A stretch of DNA of 64,000 nt from Ophiura sarsii (taxonomy: Eukaryota; Echinodermata; Ophiuroidea; Amphilepidida; Ophiuridae): positions 34,021,359-34,085,358 of the forward strand of contig CM069456.1 of NCBI GenBank assembly GCA_035610835.1, in the 5' to 3' direction. The position numbers and the translations under genes were made by a program. Below the pieces are notes generated by a model. It was not told where the DNA came from, did no database searches, and saw nothing but the letters and a program-made list of their open reading frames with translations. Positions 36,850 to 49,740 of this stretch are shown here, one piece after another. Each line of letters begins with the position of its first letter. Position 1 is the stretch's first letter.

Positions 36850-38270
36850 GCCACTGTGTCAGAATTTTATTTCACCACTTTGTGGTCTATTTTAATGTTC
36901 CCTGGGCCTGCATATTTTTCAACCAGTGCCGACTATACCCACTTGTTGTTACTAACGGGGATGTGCATTACCACGGTTTCGTTGCCCAGTCACTTTTGAC
37001 AACATTGGTGATGCAAGCTCCAATTACGTTTCAGCCCGGTCTTGCCTGGTTATTTGTCACAGTGTTGGTATTTGATAGTCATGTCGTGTTATGTCATTGT
37101 TGTGTCTATAGTTATTTATATGGATAATGCTTCCCAGTCTCGCTCTCTACAGCATCCTAGTAACTATAGTATGTATTTCTGTGCACTGTATGTTCAATTA
37201 TTTCACTCGTCATAAAGTAATTAGGGGGAGGGGTCGCTCACATTTTCCATAATATTCATGCGCAAGGGATCCTAAAGTGCTATAGCAAGGCTAGTCCACT
37301 GTTGGCTAGTCCCAGCTTCTCATCCAGCTAGTTCATTGTTATTTTAAATACGGATCCGACTCTATTCCAGTGTGGTCGTCTCACCATTATTTCAACCTGT
37401 TCTTTCCTTTTCAATAACACATGATAAAGGGGGCAAAGGGCATCCGTGTTACTTTTTACACGCTCTGTGCCTCTGGTAATTTCTAGGTAATTTCAGTATA
37501 CAGGGGGGGGGGGGGGCTACTTTGGTCTTATCTGCATTATTAATTGCACTGTTGTTTTATTTATTTTTATTTTTCTGAGTTCTGATTCAAGTAGTAGGGT
37601 TTCGCATTCTTGATTGGATATTCATTTATCATTAATAAGTAAAGTTGATCTTACCACCATATTCCCACTCTCATGCCGCTGTGTAGCTTTGATAATGGAC
37701 ATAAATTCCCTAATTTTAAAACGAGGATAGTCGAATGGCACGGCTGTCTAAAGACATGGCAAATACACTGCCTCCGCAGTGTTTACATGTATTTGATCTG
37801 ATTCAGTTTCATGTGGAGCTTTACCAATGGTAAGTTTCTTTCAATATGGTATTACGTGGACAGGTAAGATACCAGGGTTTTACTTTTCCTTGCTCCACAC
37901 CTCTAGCATGGACATTCTTACGGCGCTAGGTTGATCTACATTTGTATGTCTGACACATTTAACACAGTATTTTCAATTTAAGGGCGCTCTGCATATTTGG
38001 CTTTTTTACCACAGTATTTTCATTTCGTTCATAAAAATTGCCACCGCATGTGATCATTCTGTGATGTTATACTTGGGCGCATCATAACTATTTACTTCAG
38101 GCAGGTAGCTTGCTTGGGTTCGATCATAGCCTACTGGATTTCGTTGTATATTAAAGGGAATAATTATTAATTTACTCGATAAATCGAGTAAATGAATATG
38201 AGGAACTAAATCGAATAAAGGAATATGAGGAACTTTGTGATACTGCACCCTTTCTTTTCTTTTAATTTAC
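36850..38270. other. No certain gene; possible exon at 37735-37829
   Basis: One open stretch starting ATGGCACGGCTGTCTAAAG at 37735 runs to a GTAAGT donor at 37830 and could be a first exon, but it matches nothing I recognise. A G run lies at 37502-37515. Confidence 0.25.
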
Positions 38271-38275
38271 TCCAG

Positions 38276-38757
38276 GATATCTTCCAGAAGGATGACATCT
38301 CGCAAAACGACGCTAGAATTATGCACAAGCTAGCTGAATAAACTCCCACAGCACTGGGTACGACTCACACACTGGTAATATTCTTTCAACAGTGCCAGTC
38401 AGCCGCACTACACCCACTGCACCACTCTCAGTCCTTAGCACAATATATGATTATTTTTACCAGATATGTTCCATGTATGAATTAACAAGAGGAGGCGAAC
38501 TAATTCATGATATACAGAGAATTGATGACATCTCGCAAGACGACGCTAGAATTATGCACAAGCTAGCTGAATAAACTCTCACAGCACTGGGTACGACTCA
38601 CACACTGGTAATATTATTTCAACAGTGCCAGTCAGCCGCACTACACCCACTGCACCACTCTCAGTCCTTAGCGCAATATATGATTATTTCTTACCAGATA
38701 TGTTCCATGTATGAATTAACAAGAGGGGGCGAACTAATTCATGATATACAGAGAATT
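38276..38757 (+). pseudogene. Tandemly duplicated kinase-like exon fragments
   Basis: An exon-like piece at 38276-38341 (after TTTACTCCAG) encodes DIFQKDDISQNDARIMHKLAE and a stop. A 234-base unit then repeats: at 38464-38574, after TTTTTACCAG, the frame reads MYELTRGGELIHDI, RIDDISQDDARIMHKLAE and stop, and a third, cut copy starts at 38698. YELTRGGELxxDI with a following DA resembles subdomain V of CaMK-type protein kinases (xELxTGGELFDRI). The early stop and missing catalytic loop mean it cannot be an active kinase. Confidence 0.35.
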
Positions 38758-38759
38758 GG

Positions 38760-39500
38760 CTAGTTTATCGTGTGATTTGCATTAGTAGGTCGATTAGCAA
38801 ATGCCTTGATAACTTTTAAATCCGACGTTTGGAGTATTTGGGTACAGGATGATATCTTTGCCTTGCATGGCTGCCATACTAGCATGATTAGGACTCAGCG
38901 TTGCGGTCTTGACCATTTCAATAGGCTCTGATTCATCATCCATACTTTCATGGTCTTATATAGAAGCTATGGTAGTTTTAGCATGGCTATCTCCGCCGCT
39001 TTCAGTACAGCAACGCGTACAATTGTTTTCCCTTGGTAACAGACATAGATTTACCTTTTACCCGGATCCGTATAACGATTGAATGGTATTTCAACAATTC
39101 TTTTTGAATAGTTAATAACATGGTTATCTAGCTTGGCTATCTCCTTTGTTCTGACAACTATCTATGGGGGCGACAGTATATATTGTATTGTCATCAGCAC
39201 TTTTCTGGGTTTGATATAGCAGGGCTATCCTAATAGATCTGACTTGACATACTTAATAAGGATTTTCGGGGGAGGAGTTACTTCATTGCATTGTAACACT
39301 GCATATATTGATTTTGTTATAGTTCAACAACTTTCACGTTCTGGATCACAGGGACAAGGTCGATTAACTTTCACTCTAAACTGTTTTATTCATATGGACC
39401 AAGGAGAAGTGTGTTATATAATAAACCTGCCCAGTGGGCAGAAAATACCAGATATATGTTCTCCGTTCCTGATTTCGATGGCGTATACAAATGACACTAT
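38760..39500. other. No gene seen
   Basis: A 93-codon frame at 39244-39525 has no recognisable domain and runs into the duplicated segment; it is not supported. Confidence 0.35.
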
Positions 39501-40290
39501 CCCGCATTTTACAGCACAAAAATAAAATCTCACACCATTTATTTCACACCCATTTTGAGACTTGTAACCGTACAAAATATCTTAATTATCTAAAGGTTCT
39601 TGTTATCATGGTTATAGCTTCTAATGTCCCCTTAGTATTAACATCTTGGGAAATCCTACTGCTCATGTAATGTTAGCTTATATTTATCATCTTGGAAATT
39701 CCCACTGTATGCACGCAAGAATTAAGATGCTAAAGATTGACGGTTCTATTTTTAATGTTTAATTTTTAGCATCTTGCATTCTGAAAATCCCCACAATATG
39801 CAAGACAGGCAAATTGAAAAATAATACAATTCTTCTTGAATATTGCGGAAAATCTTAATATGTTATGCATTATATACCCTGTATTACAAATCCCTAAATT
39901 AGCACTTACCTATTATAAAACATAGATTTAAATATTTTTTCTGGTTGATGATTTTTGTTTCATTAACAATGTAATAAATGCCAAAATTGAAAATTCCCGA
40001 AAATTCCCAATATTCCAGGGCCCTTCAAAATCCACGGAATGTTTTTGTGAAGGTAGCATGCACTATAGAGAGATTACAAACTACAATCAGATAAATACTA
40101 GTAATGGCACTCTTTACTCACCATGTAAAAGAAATCATTTATCCATACACTAATTCCAAATCGAAACCATATTCTAATGTACATGTACGTTCATACTCCA
40201 AACGCCTGCCAACACCTATTCACTCATCTCATTGTTGACGTGCATTGAATGTATAGATAGTTCAAAGGCCAAGTCCGTGGTACACACATC
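39500..40290. repeat. Segmental-duplication piece matching 60283-61030
   Basis: Shared order of CCCGCATTTTACAGCACAAAA, TTTGAGACTTGTAACC-like, GAAAATTCCCGAAAATTCCC, CACTCTTTACTCACCATGTAAA and ACGCCTGCCAACACCT. A further matched piece is 41970-42025 with 61058-61110 (GATGGAGCTGTTGCGGAGAC). Confidence 0.75.
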
Positions 40291-40739
40291 CGTGTGTTTA
40301 TTATACACAGCCATTTTCTGATGCCCTGCATCATGGTAATTATGCGGTGTACCTACATTGATACTGTTTGCCCAGTAGTACCCATGCCAGGTACTATGGG
40401 TGAGTCAAAATATCCAGGTCCCGATTTCAATGATTTATTAAGCCATTGCATTATACAAAAATCTATACATTTAATGAAATCAAGAACACATTGATAGCTA
40501 TAATCTTTTTCATTCAAATTAGTTATTTCAAACGAAAGATATGCGCTTTTTCCTAAATTCTGTGACATTTAATCTGTTCCAACATTGTCTAAGGGACTAC
40601 TATGAACATGATGAAAGTAAAAGTGTTTGCTGAAGTCGGGTAAATACCCCCACAGGACTCCCCAAAACCAACTTTTTTGACTTCCTTCTATGGTCCTAAA
40701 ACATATACAGGATGTTACAAACAATAATTCTGGTATGCT

Positions 40740-41460
40740 AAGGGGTTATTCAAGATGGCGTCCAAAATGGCCGCCATCTTTATGCTAAGGGTTAATTCAA
40801 GAAGGCGTCCAAAATGGGGCATGGGCAATGGCCGCCAAACGTAGTCAAATTTCATTAAATGACATATAGCAATCAAATTGTATGGTGAAAGTATAGTTTT
40901 AATAGTGGGATATATGTAGTAGACCACTAGACACTCATATCCAGTATGTTTGCTTTGTTATTGTACCTCAATCCAAGATGACCGCCAAAATGGCAGCCAA
41001 AAAATGGTAAAATTCCATAAATTGGTATATATGAACCAACATGTACAATCGGAGTATAGTTTTAACACTGGGATGTATGTGTTAGACAACTAGAAACTAT
41101 TTAGTATTTTAGCTTTGTTAACATACTTTAAAACCAAAATGGCCGCCAAAATGATGGTCAAAATTTCATAAAATGGCATAATATCAACCAAAATGTATGA
41201 TTAAAGTATAGTTTTAACTCATATCTAGTATTTGTGCTTTGTTAACAGACTTAAATATCCAAATTGGCTGCCAAAATGGGTCCCAAAGTGGCTGGTAAAA
41301 ACTGTCAAATTCCATAAAATGGGATAATATCAACCAAAATGTATGATGAAAGCATAGTTTTAACAATGGGATGTATGTATTAGTAACTCATAGTCAGTAT
41401 GTTTGTATTGTAATAGCATACTTTAAATCCAAGATGGCCGCCAAAATGCAATGTAAATAT
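40740..41460. repeat. Degenerate ~140-170-bp satellite with ATGGCCGCCAAAATG
   Basis: About four units, each with AAATTCCATAAAATGG, ATATCAACCAAAATGTATGA, AGTATAGTTTTAAC, TAGTATTT-GCTTTGTTAA and a word like CCAAGATGGCCGCCAAAATG. The last resembles the AAnATGGCGGC binding site of the zinc-finger factor YY1 (family knowledge). The array is absent from the same place in block B (about 61030-61058). Confidence 0.7.
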
Positions 41461-42059
41461 AGTCTACAAGAGTGTATAATAATCCGAAATAGATATTGTA
41501 AGAGTGTATATTCTAAACTGCTAGGCTATTGCTTTTAGATTTAAGTCCCACCTCTGCTGCCAGAATGATTAAGTTGAATGACCTAAAACAATTGCTTTGT
41601 ATTGTAAATGACCATAATATATGAACATGTCAATTGACACCCGAGGAACGTCAGTGGTGATCAGATCCTTTTTTGGATTTTGTGTTTTTCAGTAAATATG
41701 TTGTAATCATGGCGTGCAATTAAGTATTGTCTCGAAAACTTATTAAGTATGAAGAAGTGTTTCTACTCTTATAATCCATTAAGAAATTGAACGAGACCTA
41801 CTATTTTGACTCATCCTGTATGGGAACTGGGTATTGTTAAAGTACCAGTGAAGTACCGCCAGGGTAGCTGTACAGTACACCAGTAACTCTGCTAATGTGC
41901 GTGAAACTGTGGTTGTACTGCATAATATGTGCATCAGTCGTACACGCACCCCCGCAAATGCCAACGAATGCGAAGGTGTTGAGGCCGGCGTCGATGGAGC
42001 TGTTGCGGAGACAGTCTTGGTTACAGCAGTAGAGTATTAACCATGATACCGTACAACCT

Positions 42060-43600
42060 GTACTTTACCCATTGACTGTACAGGGTAGACTATAGCTACA
42101 GTAGGGCCATGGATCCTTCTACACCTGGTGTACCAAAATTGCTGTCAGCCACTTGATGGCGTTTGCGATGGGTTTTTTCATGCTCAGGTGGTTCGGGAAA
42201 TGAGGTTATCGGATCTTGTTTCGGGCAAACCGTATTTTCATCGTTGTTATATCCGTAAAATCTGAGAGGTATGTACCATACCTAAACTAGACATAGTTGT
42301 CTCAGTGCTAAATTGCGCTTTTACAATGAGGAGACTTTGATCACTTTTTATAATTTGTTTAATGATGTGATGAAGAATAACAGCTTTAAGTTTATTCTGT
42401 GGTGTAAGCCTAGAAATCATATTGTCAAGTCTTAAGCTTTACAATGAAATAAGCCTGTATGACTACTCTGTAGATTAAAAAAAAAAATCTTTTTCTTTCT
42501 CTCCCAGTTTTTCTGATTATTTATAAAATATGAATCGAAACAAGCCCAGAGAGAGGAACCAATATCCCACCACACTTTTTTCTACCAGCGTCATTAGTCC
42601 CATATGCCGCGATTGCCTAGTATTTAAAGTGAGGGCGCCCTTACTTGTCACCGTTAGCATCATAATGTAAGCGTGCCAACATTCGCCATTTGGAGTTCGG
42701 TTTACTCGGGGAGGGCGGTCACTAATGGGGTGCAATCTAGGGCGCAATCTAGGGGAGGTTGGGGTGCCGCGCCATTTTGCGATAGTTTGCGAAAACGATC
42801 GTGGTTATCACGTGATACGCATCGTTGAAAAATAATTTACACTGTTTTTAACGAAATGCACTGTGGGATTGTGTTACCAGCCTTAAATCATAGAGGTCGC
42901 AAACCCGGTCGCAAACTTGCTTATAATTGAGCCTAGCTATAACAAGCTAAAAGTGACATCTCTGAATGTATTACCAAAGTGTGCAAAGGGGAAATTGTTG
43001 GACACACTGGTAAAATGGTTTTACAACAAGTTTTGCTATCATTAATAAAACTGAACTCAAGTTAAATCACTCTATTATTTTATCGAGCAATAATATAATT
43101 GTTTACGCATTTTAATTGTTTAGATACAAAGTTAAATAAATCAAGGATACATTTATGATAGATAAGATGGGCGGCATTTATAATTGATACAAATTGACAT
43201 AACAATGATGTTACATTAATCCACCATCAAGTTTAAAAAATAGAAAAATAAAAGGAATATTCGAACCCGTGATTTCCGATTGCCAACGACATGGCCAACC
43301 TACGCACGCCACAGAGATCAACGACTGTAATTGTGATAGTTTTATTATTTAACCATATCCATTTATTTATAACGAACGGATTTTTATTGTGCCATTTTTG
43401 CCAAATGTGTGTGTTGCTCTCGCACAAAATATGTTTGTAATTTGATTATAATCCTTATTTTTAAAAGAACGGTAATTTTTATTGACATTTTCGAGAGAAA
43501 AAAATGGCGTAACTGATACGGTAAACGCCAGCAGTGGTGTCCGTGAGGGCAAGCATACAGATGATGCCGGCAGGCTAAGCAAATCCAGCATATAAAACAA
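42060..43600. other. No gene seen
   Basis: Intergenic sequence after the end of block A; no domain-bearing frame on either strand. Confidence 0.35.
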
Positions 43601-43608
43601 AAGTGATC

Positions 43609-43682
43609 CTAATGGGGCTCGAACCCACAACCTTTCACTCCTCATGTCGATGTTCTATCCACTACACTAACCGTGCTAATTG
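43609..43682 (-). pseudogene. tRNA-like sequence
   Basis: Minus strand: GGTTAGTGTAGTGGATAGAA (A-box-like) and GTGGGTTCGAGCCCC (perfect B box), about 75 bases in all. The anticodon arm does not close, so it is probably a tRNA-derived relic. Confidence 0.45.
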
Positions 43683-43980
43683 GAAAAAATCATTGCAAAT
43701 AATTTATCTACAATCCCGGCCACCATTCTCTTCAAAGGCACAAAAAAGTGGACTTGTTTTATGCTTTTTTTGCAATTCTGAGGTGTGTGGATCGTGTTTT
43801 GTTTTCAAATTGGTTAGATATCCGTCCATTTTAGAACATCTGAAATATAAAGTGCACCCACACACCCGGGAAAGTATGCTGACAAGGGCATATATTTTGC
43901 ACGTAAATCCAATATAAAAGTTCAGAAAATCGACCAAAATATGACGTCATGACCATTGCTTCGGGAAAAAATGGCGCGGT

Positions 43981-43982
<2 letters not shown>

Positions 43983-44023
<41 letters not shown>
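43983..44023. repeat. Poly(C) tract
   Basis: About 41 uninterrupted C residues. Length is likely unstable and hard to sequence. Confidence 0.95.
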
Positions 44024-44884
44024 TAGGTGCAATCAGAAATATTACCAGTGGGCTAATGGGAGCCCTCTGTTGATGGATATTATATTATCGACAGAATGAC
44101 AGAACATAGACAATACTGCCCTCATTATGAACATTTGGAATTTGCGTCCACTGGCATTGGCACTATGAACATACCACATGTGTGACCACTGGCATTAGCA
44201 TGTAAAATGAATAGCAATACATTCGAGTTGATATTTCACTATTTGCAAGCCTAGAGTTTATATTGCCTACAATCTTACCTATACATAATAATACATAATA
44301 CTGTAATACATTCAGATATCATTTATTGTTTTCAATGTTCAGTTTTCAAATCGTGCTCTTATATCTAGCCATACAACTATGCGTATATACGACGCAATTT
44401 TTTTTCTCCCCTGGAATGAGGATGTTGATCTCGTGCAATTCAATATACCAAAATGTCAGCCTTGTACAATGCCAACATTAGGGCATTTAAATGTGGTTCA
44501 ACGCCATATGACTAGGGGGATTTTCACTAAGGGGAGCATTAAAATATTAATCAATTATTTGTATATGCTAAAGTCATGTTTGCAGGGACGTTTCTTCTTG
44601 ACAACGGTATTTTTGGAAGAAGATTTGTTTTTCATTTCTGAAAAAAGATAAGGTATATTTCCCGTGGCCCTGACCCTGTCTCATTAAAGGCTTTAAATTA
44701 ATAACCTTTTATGATCATCAATTTATTGCTCTTCACATTGATTGCAAAATCTAACCTGTAGCGACACCGTTTTCACATATAAAATACAATTTAAAAAATG
44801 GGTTCCATTTGGCTAAAATTCCGTTGAATACTCAATAGTTCACAACTAGTTCATTATTTAGAGAACACATACACGCTTCAATGA

Positions 44885-44968
44885 GTAGGTATGGCCGAGC
44901 GGTTAAGACTATATGGAATAGAAATCTATTGAATTCTCCCCATTTCGGTTCGAGTCCTGCTGAATACC
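44885..44968 (+). pseudogene. tRNA-Ser(AGA)-like sequence
   Basis: TGGCCGAGCGGTTAAG gives a typical serine-tRNA D arm. The anticodon arm ATGGA-ATAGAAA-TCTAT pairs with one G-T wobble and presents AGA. A long variable arm and the B box GGTTCGAGTCC follow. The acceptor stem has two mismatches and the T stem has poor outer pairs, so a decayed gene is more likely than a working one. Confidence 0.55.
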
Positions 44969-44980
44969 TTTTGTTAAAGG

Positions 44981-45663
44981 TACACTGTTAGAAATTGACG
45001 TTAATTTACAGGGCAAATATACGGTTTTTACCGATTTAAAACAATATTTACACACAAAAAATGGTAAAAACCCGTAATTTTACGATTCCCTCTATATTAA
45101 CTTTATTTTTACGTTATTTGTAAAATATTCCGGGTTTTTTACAGCAAATGTAAAAATTGACGTTAATTAACAGGAAAACAGTCGGTAAAGCGTCTGACTT
45201 ACAATACAGAGGTCCCGGGTTCAATTCCCCGTCCGGTCAAGTTAAGGTAAGTTCATCTAAAAATCTTTAATAAATTGCGAAAGCAGAATAAACATAGGCC
45301 TATGACACATACAATTGATTTAACACATAAAATTAACAAATGACACATAAAATTGCATAAAATATCCGGAATTATACACAAGCCCGTTAATTAACATGTA
45401 ACATGTTAATTAACGGGCTTGTGCGTAAAATAACGTCAACACTAAATAAATTAACGGGAAATTACATTTTACGGTTTGCTGTATTTTATCGGTATAAAAC
45501 TGGCAGCTATTTAACGGTATTATACCGTTAAAAAACGTTTTTTTCTAATTAACGGGAAATTATATATAACGGCCCACTGTATTTTATCGGTATTATACTG
45601 GCAGCTGGGACGCCGGTATTATATCGTTCAAAAACGTTTTTATACCGTTTTTCTAACAGTGTA
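44981..45663. mobile_element. TIR element carrying a tRNA fragment and a large palindrome
   Basis: Ends TACACTGTTAGAAA and TTTCTAACAGTGTA are exact complements including the flanking TA. Inside, 45178-45239 is a tRNA body lacking its 5' end (CAGTCGGTAAAGCG, anticodon loop CTTACAA = UAC, B box GGGTTCAATTCC). At 45371-45423 a perfect palindrome is built on CACAAGCCCGTTAATTAACA. Words such as GTTAATTAACGGG recur. No transposase. Confidence 0.8.
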
Positions 45664-46818
45664 TATGACCCGATCACTTTTTTGGGGCTATGATTTTTTT
45701 TTCACATCAAGATATTTTGGTATCAGAAGAATCCCCATATTTTTCTCATTATGTCTGTAAAATATTAGGGGCCAGAAATGTTTCATTTGGAAATTATAGG
45801 CTAAAATGTGGTTAACCACCAACCAGTCTGTGTACTACTCAATGGGCACATGTCTTTTGACCTTGCGCTTCTAAAAATAGAACCATTGGAGTTATGCAAC
45901 TCAAACTTTGGAATGCAACAAATTTTAAGGATGACCTTTCATGTAAAATAGAAAACATCAAGTTGAAAATCGGGTCATCTACCTTTAAAATAAAAGATTT
46001 AGTCTATGTGTGTTGAAAATGGTATCTATTTTTACTGTAGGTGAATACAAGTCATGGCGCTGACCCCTGTCCAAAATGTAGTACAAATAAATATATTTTG
46101 GATAAAGTGTAATACCTTAGGAACATTTCTTGTGCACGAAGTTTTTGCTACGACGTCTAAAAATCATTAACATTTCGATGTTACGATCGCATTAAAAAAT
46201 GCATCTTTATCGACTCAAAAATAGTAAGTAAAGTCATGTTTGTTATTAAATTAGAAAAGATAGGACTTCCCCTTTCAAATGAGCCTAAGATAATCAAAAT
46301 TGATGCAAGCAATCTGTCACGATCGCGAGTTGTAAATTACCCGATTTCTATTTGTTTTCTTGAAATCTCGGTTTACTGGCGGGCCGGGGCGAGCAAAATA
46401 GACGGTATTTTCATGCCTTGACTTCTAACTGTGAGGGCGCTTTTCAAAATGGCAGCAAAAATTGAAGAACAAATTAACATCACCCTCAATGCCGCCAATA
46501 AAGTTGCTTAATTTATGAATGTGACAACATGAATGTGATAACTGCTATTGACTGTTAAAACCCACAAGTATGTATTTTATAGTGATAAGCTACCTTACCG
46601 TTGAAAATGACAGCAAAAATTCTCCCTACATGTAGATTAGCCCTTTTCTGTTTTGACGAATGAAAAATAACACCCAGAATCCTGAATAAATGCCAGCCTT
46701 CTTACAATATACAGTTATTTTTCATTATTTTGTGTTAGTGCACAATCTACACCATAGTTTTCATGTATGAAGAAGGCATAACTTCCATTACTACATACAG
46801 CTATGTTTTCCTTTAATA
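45664..46818. other. No gene seen
   Basis: AT-rich; nothing recognised up to the LINE 3' tail. Confidence 0.35.
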
Positions 46819-48110
46819 ATAATAATAGTGCATTTATAATGCGCCATCTATCTAGACAACCTATTCCGAGGCGCAAACATCACAACATATATAAACAAAC
46901 AATTAAAATATGAAAACAGTTACATGTACAAAGAGGTCAACCATTCAAATCATAAGCAATCTTAAACAGATGAGTTTTAAAGTCTTTTTGAAACCATCAA
47001 GTGAATCACAGAATCGAAGATCTGAAGGAAGTGAGTTCCACAGTTTAGGTGCACAAGCATAGAAAGCCCGGTCGCCATATGAAGAAAATGTCCGAGGAAC
47101 TGATAGAAGCTTTTAATCCGAAGATCTGAGGTGGCGTGATGGAATGTGTGGATTGAGAAGATCACTGATATAAGAAGGTGCCATGTCATGTAGGGCTTTC
47201 CAGGTTAGGAGAAGGAGTTTGAAATGGATGCGATACCGAATAGGTAACCAATGCAGACGCTGTAAAACAGGTGAAATGTGATCAAATTTTCTAGTCCTTG
47301 TGAGCATGCGTGCAGCAGCATTCTGAGCTCGTTGAAGTTATTGAGTTGTCGTTCAGTGATCCCATATAATAAAGGATTACCATTGTCAAGACGCGATGTG
47401 ACTAAGGCGTGAACATCATCATCAAGCACTTTGCGAATTTCATTAATGTTCCTTTTTAATATTTGGAAATACGTAGATTTGCACACATTTTTGATGTGGT
47501 CGTCCATTGACATCGTATTATCAAATATAATTCCTAGATTACGAGCTCTAGTGGAACCCATAATGTTGGAGGAAGCGATTTGAAGAAAGTCAGTACTAGG
47601 TTTTGATTGATGGTATTTGGAGGTAATATAATGAGAAGCTCAGTTTTGTCATCATTCAATTTCAACTTATTTGCAGTCATCCATGATTTTATGTCCTTGA
47701 TACAAGATTCAATTCGAGAGGCAATTTCATCACAAGCACTATCCAAGTCAAAAGATAAATATAACTGTGTATCATCGGCGTACATGTGCACTTCTAAACC
47801 GTGTTTGCGGGCAATGTTCGCTATTGGAGATGTATAAATGGTAAAGAATTGTGGGCCAAGTACAGAACCTTGGGAGACACCGAAGAGGAGCGGAATAAAT
47901 GATGACAAACAACCATTGATGTTTACAGCCTGCGTTCGATTAGTCAAATAAGAGCGGATCCATTCAAGTGCACTATCTCTGACACCTAACGACGACAGAC
48001 GCGACAGAAGGATGCTGTGGTCTATGGTATCAAAGACAGCAGATAGATCAAGTAGGACTAAATACACACCACGCTTTTTTTCCATATTACATAAAATGTC
48101 ATTCTGAACA
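46819..48110 (-). pseudogene. Non-LTR retrotransposon (LINE) RT relic, frameshifted
   Basis: Minus-strand frames 48085-47534, 47561-47205, 47307-47113 and 47189-46977 follow one another in order: LDLSAVFDTIDHSILL, GVSQGSVLGP, the catalytic YADDTQLYLSF, then LNDDKTELLI, VTSRLDNGNPLLYGI, RLHWLPIRYRIHFKL and the final C-terminal part. Frame changes near 47550, 47300 and 47190 show it is dead. The 3' end has an ATT-rich tail (46819-46829). Similar in type to the C-terminal fragment at 6739-7499, probably a CR1/L2-like clade. Confidence 0.85.
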
Positions 48111-48195
48111 CGTAGTAATGCTGTTTCAGTTCTTTCTTTTCCAGTTCTTTAGTGTTTCACTGTGTATGTTGTGCATTAAATTAACTCGGGTTATC

Positions 48196-49740
48196 AGATG
48201 ACCACTAGGGTATCATTACACATTGAGTCATTCAATAGTCATTCGGGATCATTACAATATAATTTGGGGTCAATATAGTCACTTGTATCATTAAATGATC
48301 ACCAGCAGTTATTAAATGACCGCTCCGGTTATTAAAGGATTGCTTGTGGCCATTAGAATTAGGTCTTTAAATAATTGTTTTGTGGTTTCATTAAATTGTT
48401 GATTGTATCATTGCACTATCACTTGGGATCATTAAATGATTACCTAGGGTTATCAAAACCATCGCTTTAACCCTTGTCCTCCTAAGGGGGAGGGGTGTGG
48501 GGCTAAGAACGTTCGCCAGAACGCACAGGACAGTGACCTGGGCGTCTAGGTGATCTCTTTAACATCCCTTGCGCTCATTTTGACGGAAATAAATGAGAGT
48601 ACCACCCGGGTAGGGTAAGCCGTCAGTGCCTAAGGGTAGGGGGTGGTTTCCACCTTAAATTTATTTAAATCGCCATTTTAGCAAATATCTTAATTATATG
48701 GTCCTGAATCTTATAGTATATGTTAGAAACATCATTTCCCTCACTTATAAGCAAAACGCCAGGTAAAATTTCAATATTTGGCAATTCTATTGGCCTTTTA
48801 TTTATATAACTGTATAGACGAATACAACGGGAATTTTGAGTCGGCCATGTTTAGTGACGTCATTGTTACGTCATGCGTGGTACTGTTTTTAGGGGGAGGT
48901 AACCCCCTCCCCTTAGTTAACGGTGTTACAAAAACGTTTCAGGAAGACGAGTATTACATCATTCAATGGTCACCCCGGATCTTTACAATGTCACTAGGGG
49001 TAAAGAAATAATCACTTGGGTCATTGAGTGATCACTAGCAGGTTATTAAAAAAGACTGATTGCCGTCATTACAACATCACTTGGGTTCAATGAACAGTCA
49101 CTTGTGGTCAGTAAACTACCAACTGGGATTATTAAATACCCGCACTGGGTCTGAACTGATTGAATTGTGTGACATTAAACTATCACTTGAGGACATTAGA
49201 TGATCATCTAGGGTTATTCATTTACCAATCGGGTCATTGGGGTCCATTACCCTATCAGTTGTGGTCATTAAATAATCAGCTGGGGTCGTTCAATGACCGC
49301 TCGGGTCATCAAATGATTACTTGGGGTCATTAAATGATTTATTTATGACATTATACTATCACCTGAGGTTATTAAATGATCACCTGGGGTTATTAAATGA
49401 CCGTTCTAGGCTTAATACATTATTGTTTTGAGTCATTACACTATCATTCAGATTTTTAGCTAATCCCCTGTGGTTATTAAATGCCCACTCGAGTTATTAA
49501 ATGATCACTTTAGGTCATCAAACCATCACTTTGGATCATCCAATGGTCACTCGAGGTCATCACAATATCAACTGGGGTAAATGAAAGTCACTTGTGGTCA
49601 TTTAATAATATCCTAGAAGTATTAAATGACCAATTGAGTCATGATTGCTTTGGGTCATTGCACTATCACTTGGGGTCAATAAATTATCTTCCGGGGTAAT
49701 TAAATGACCAAGTGGGTCTTTAATCACATGGACGGTCATC
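48196..49740. repeat. TCATTAAATGATCACTTGGGG minisatellite, split
   Basis: About 22-base units such as GGTCATTAAATGATCAC and GGTTATTAAATGACCGCTCG fill 48196-48470 and 49005-49740. A 530-base block (48475-49000), which includes the inverted copy of 33297-33480, interrupts it. ATTTAATGA/TCATTAAAT is a near-palindromic core. Confidence 0.75.

Noticed and set aside
44885..44968. Functional tRNA-Ser(AGA) gene
   Set aside because: The anticodon arm is good, but acceptor and T-stem mismatches make function unlikely; kept as a pseudogene.
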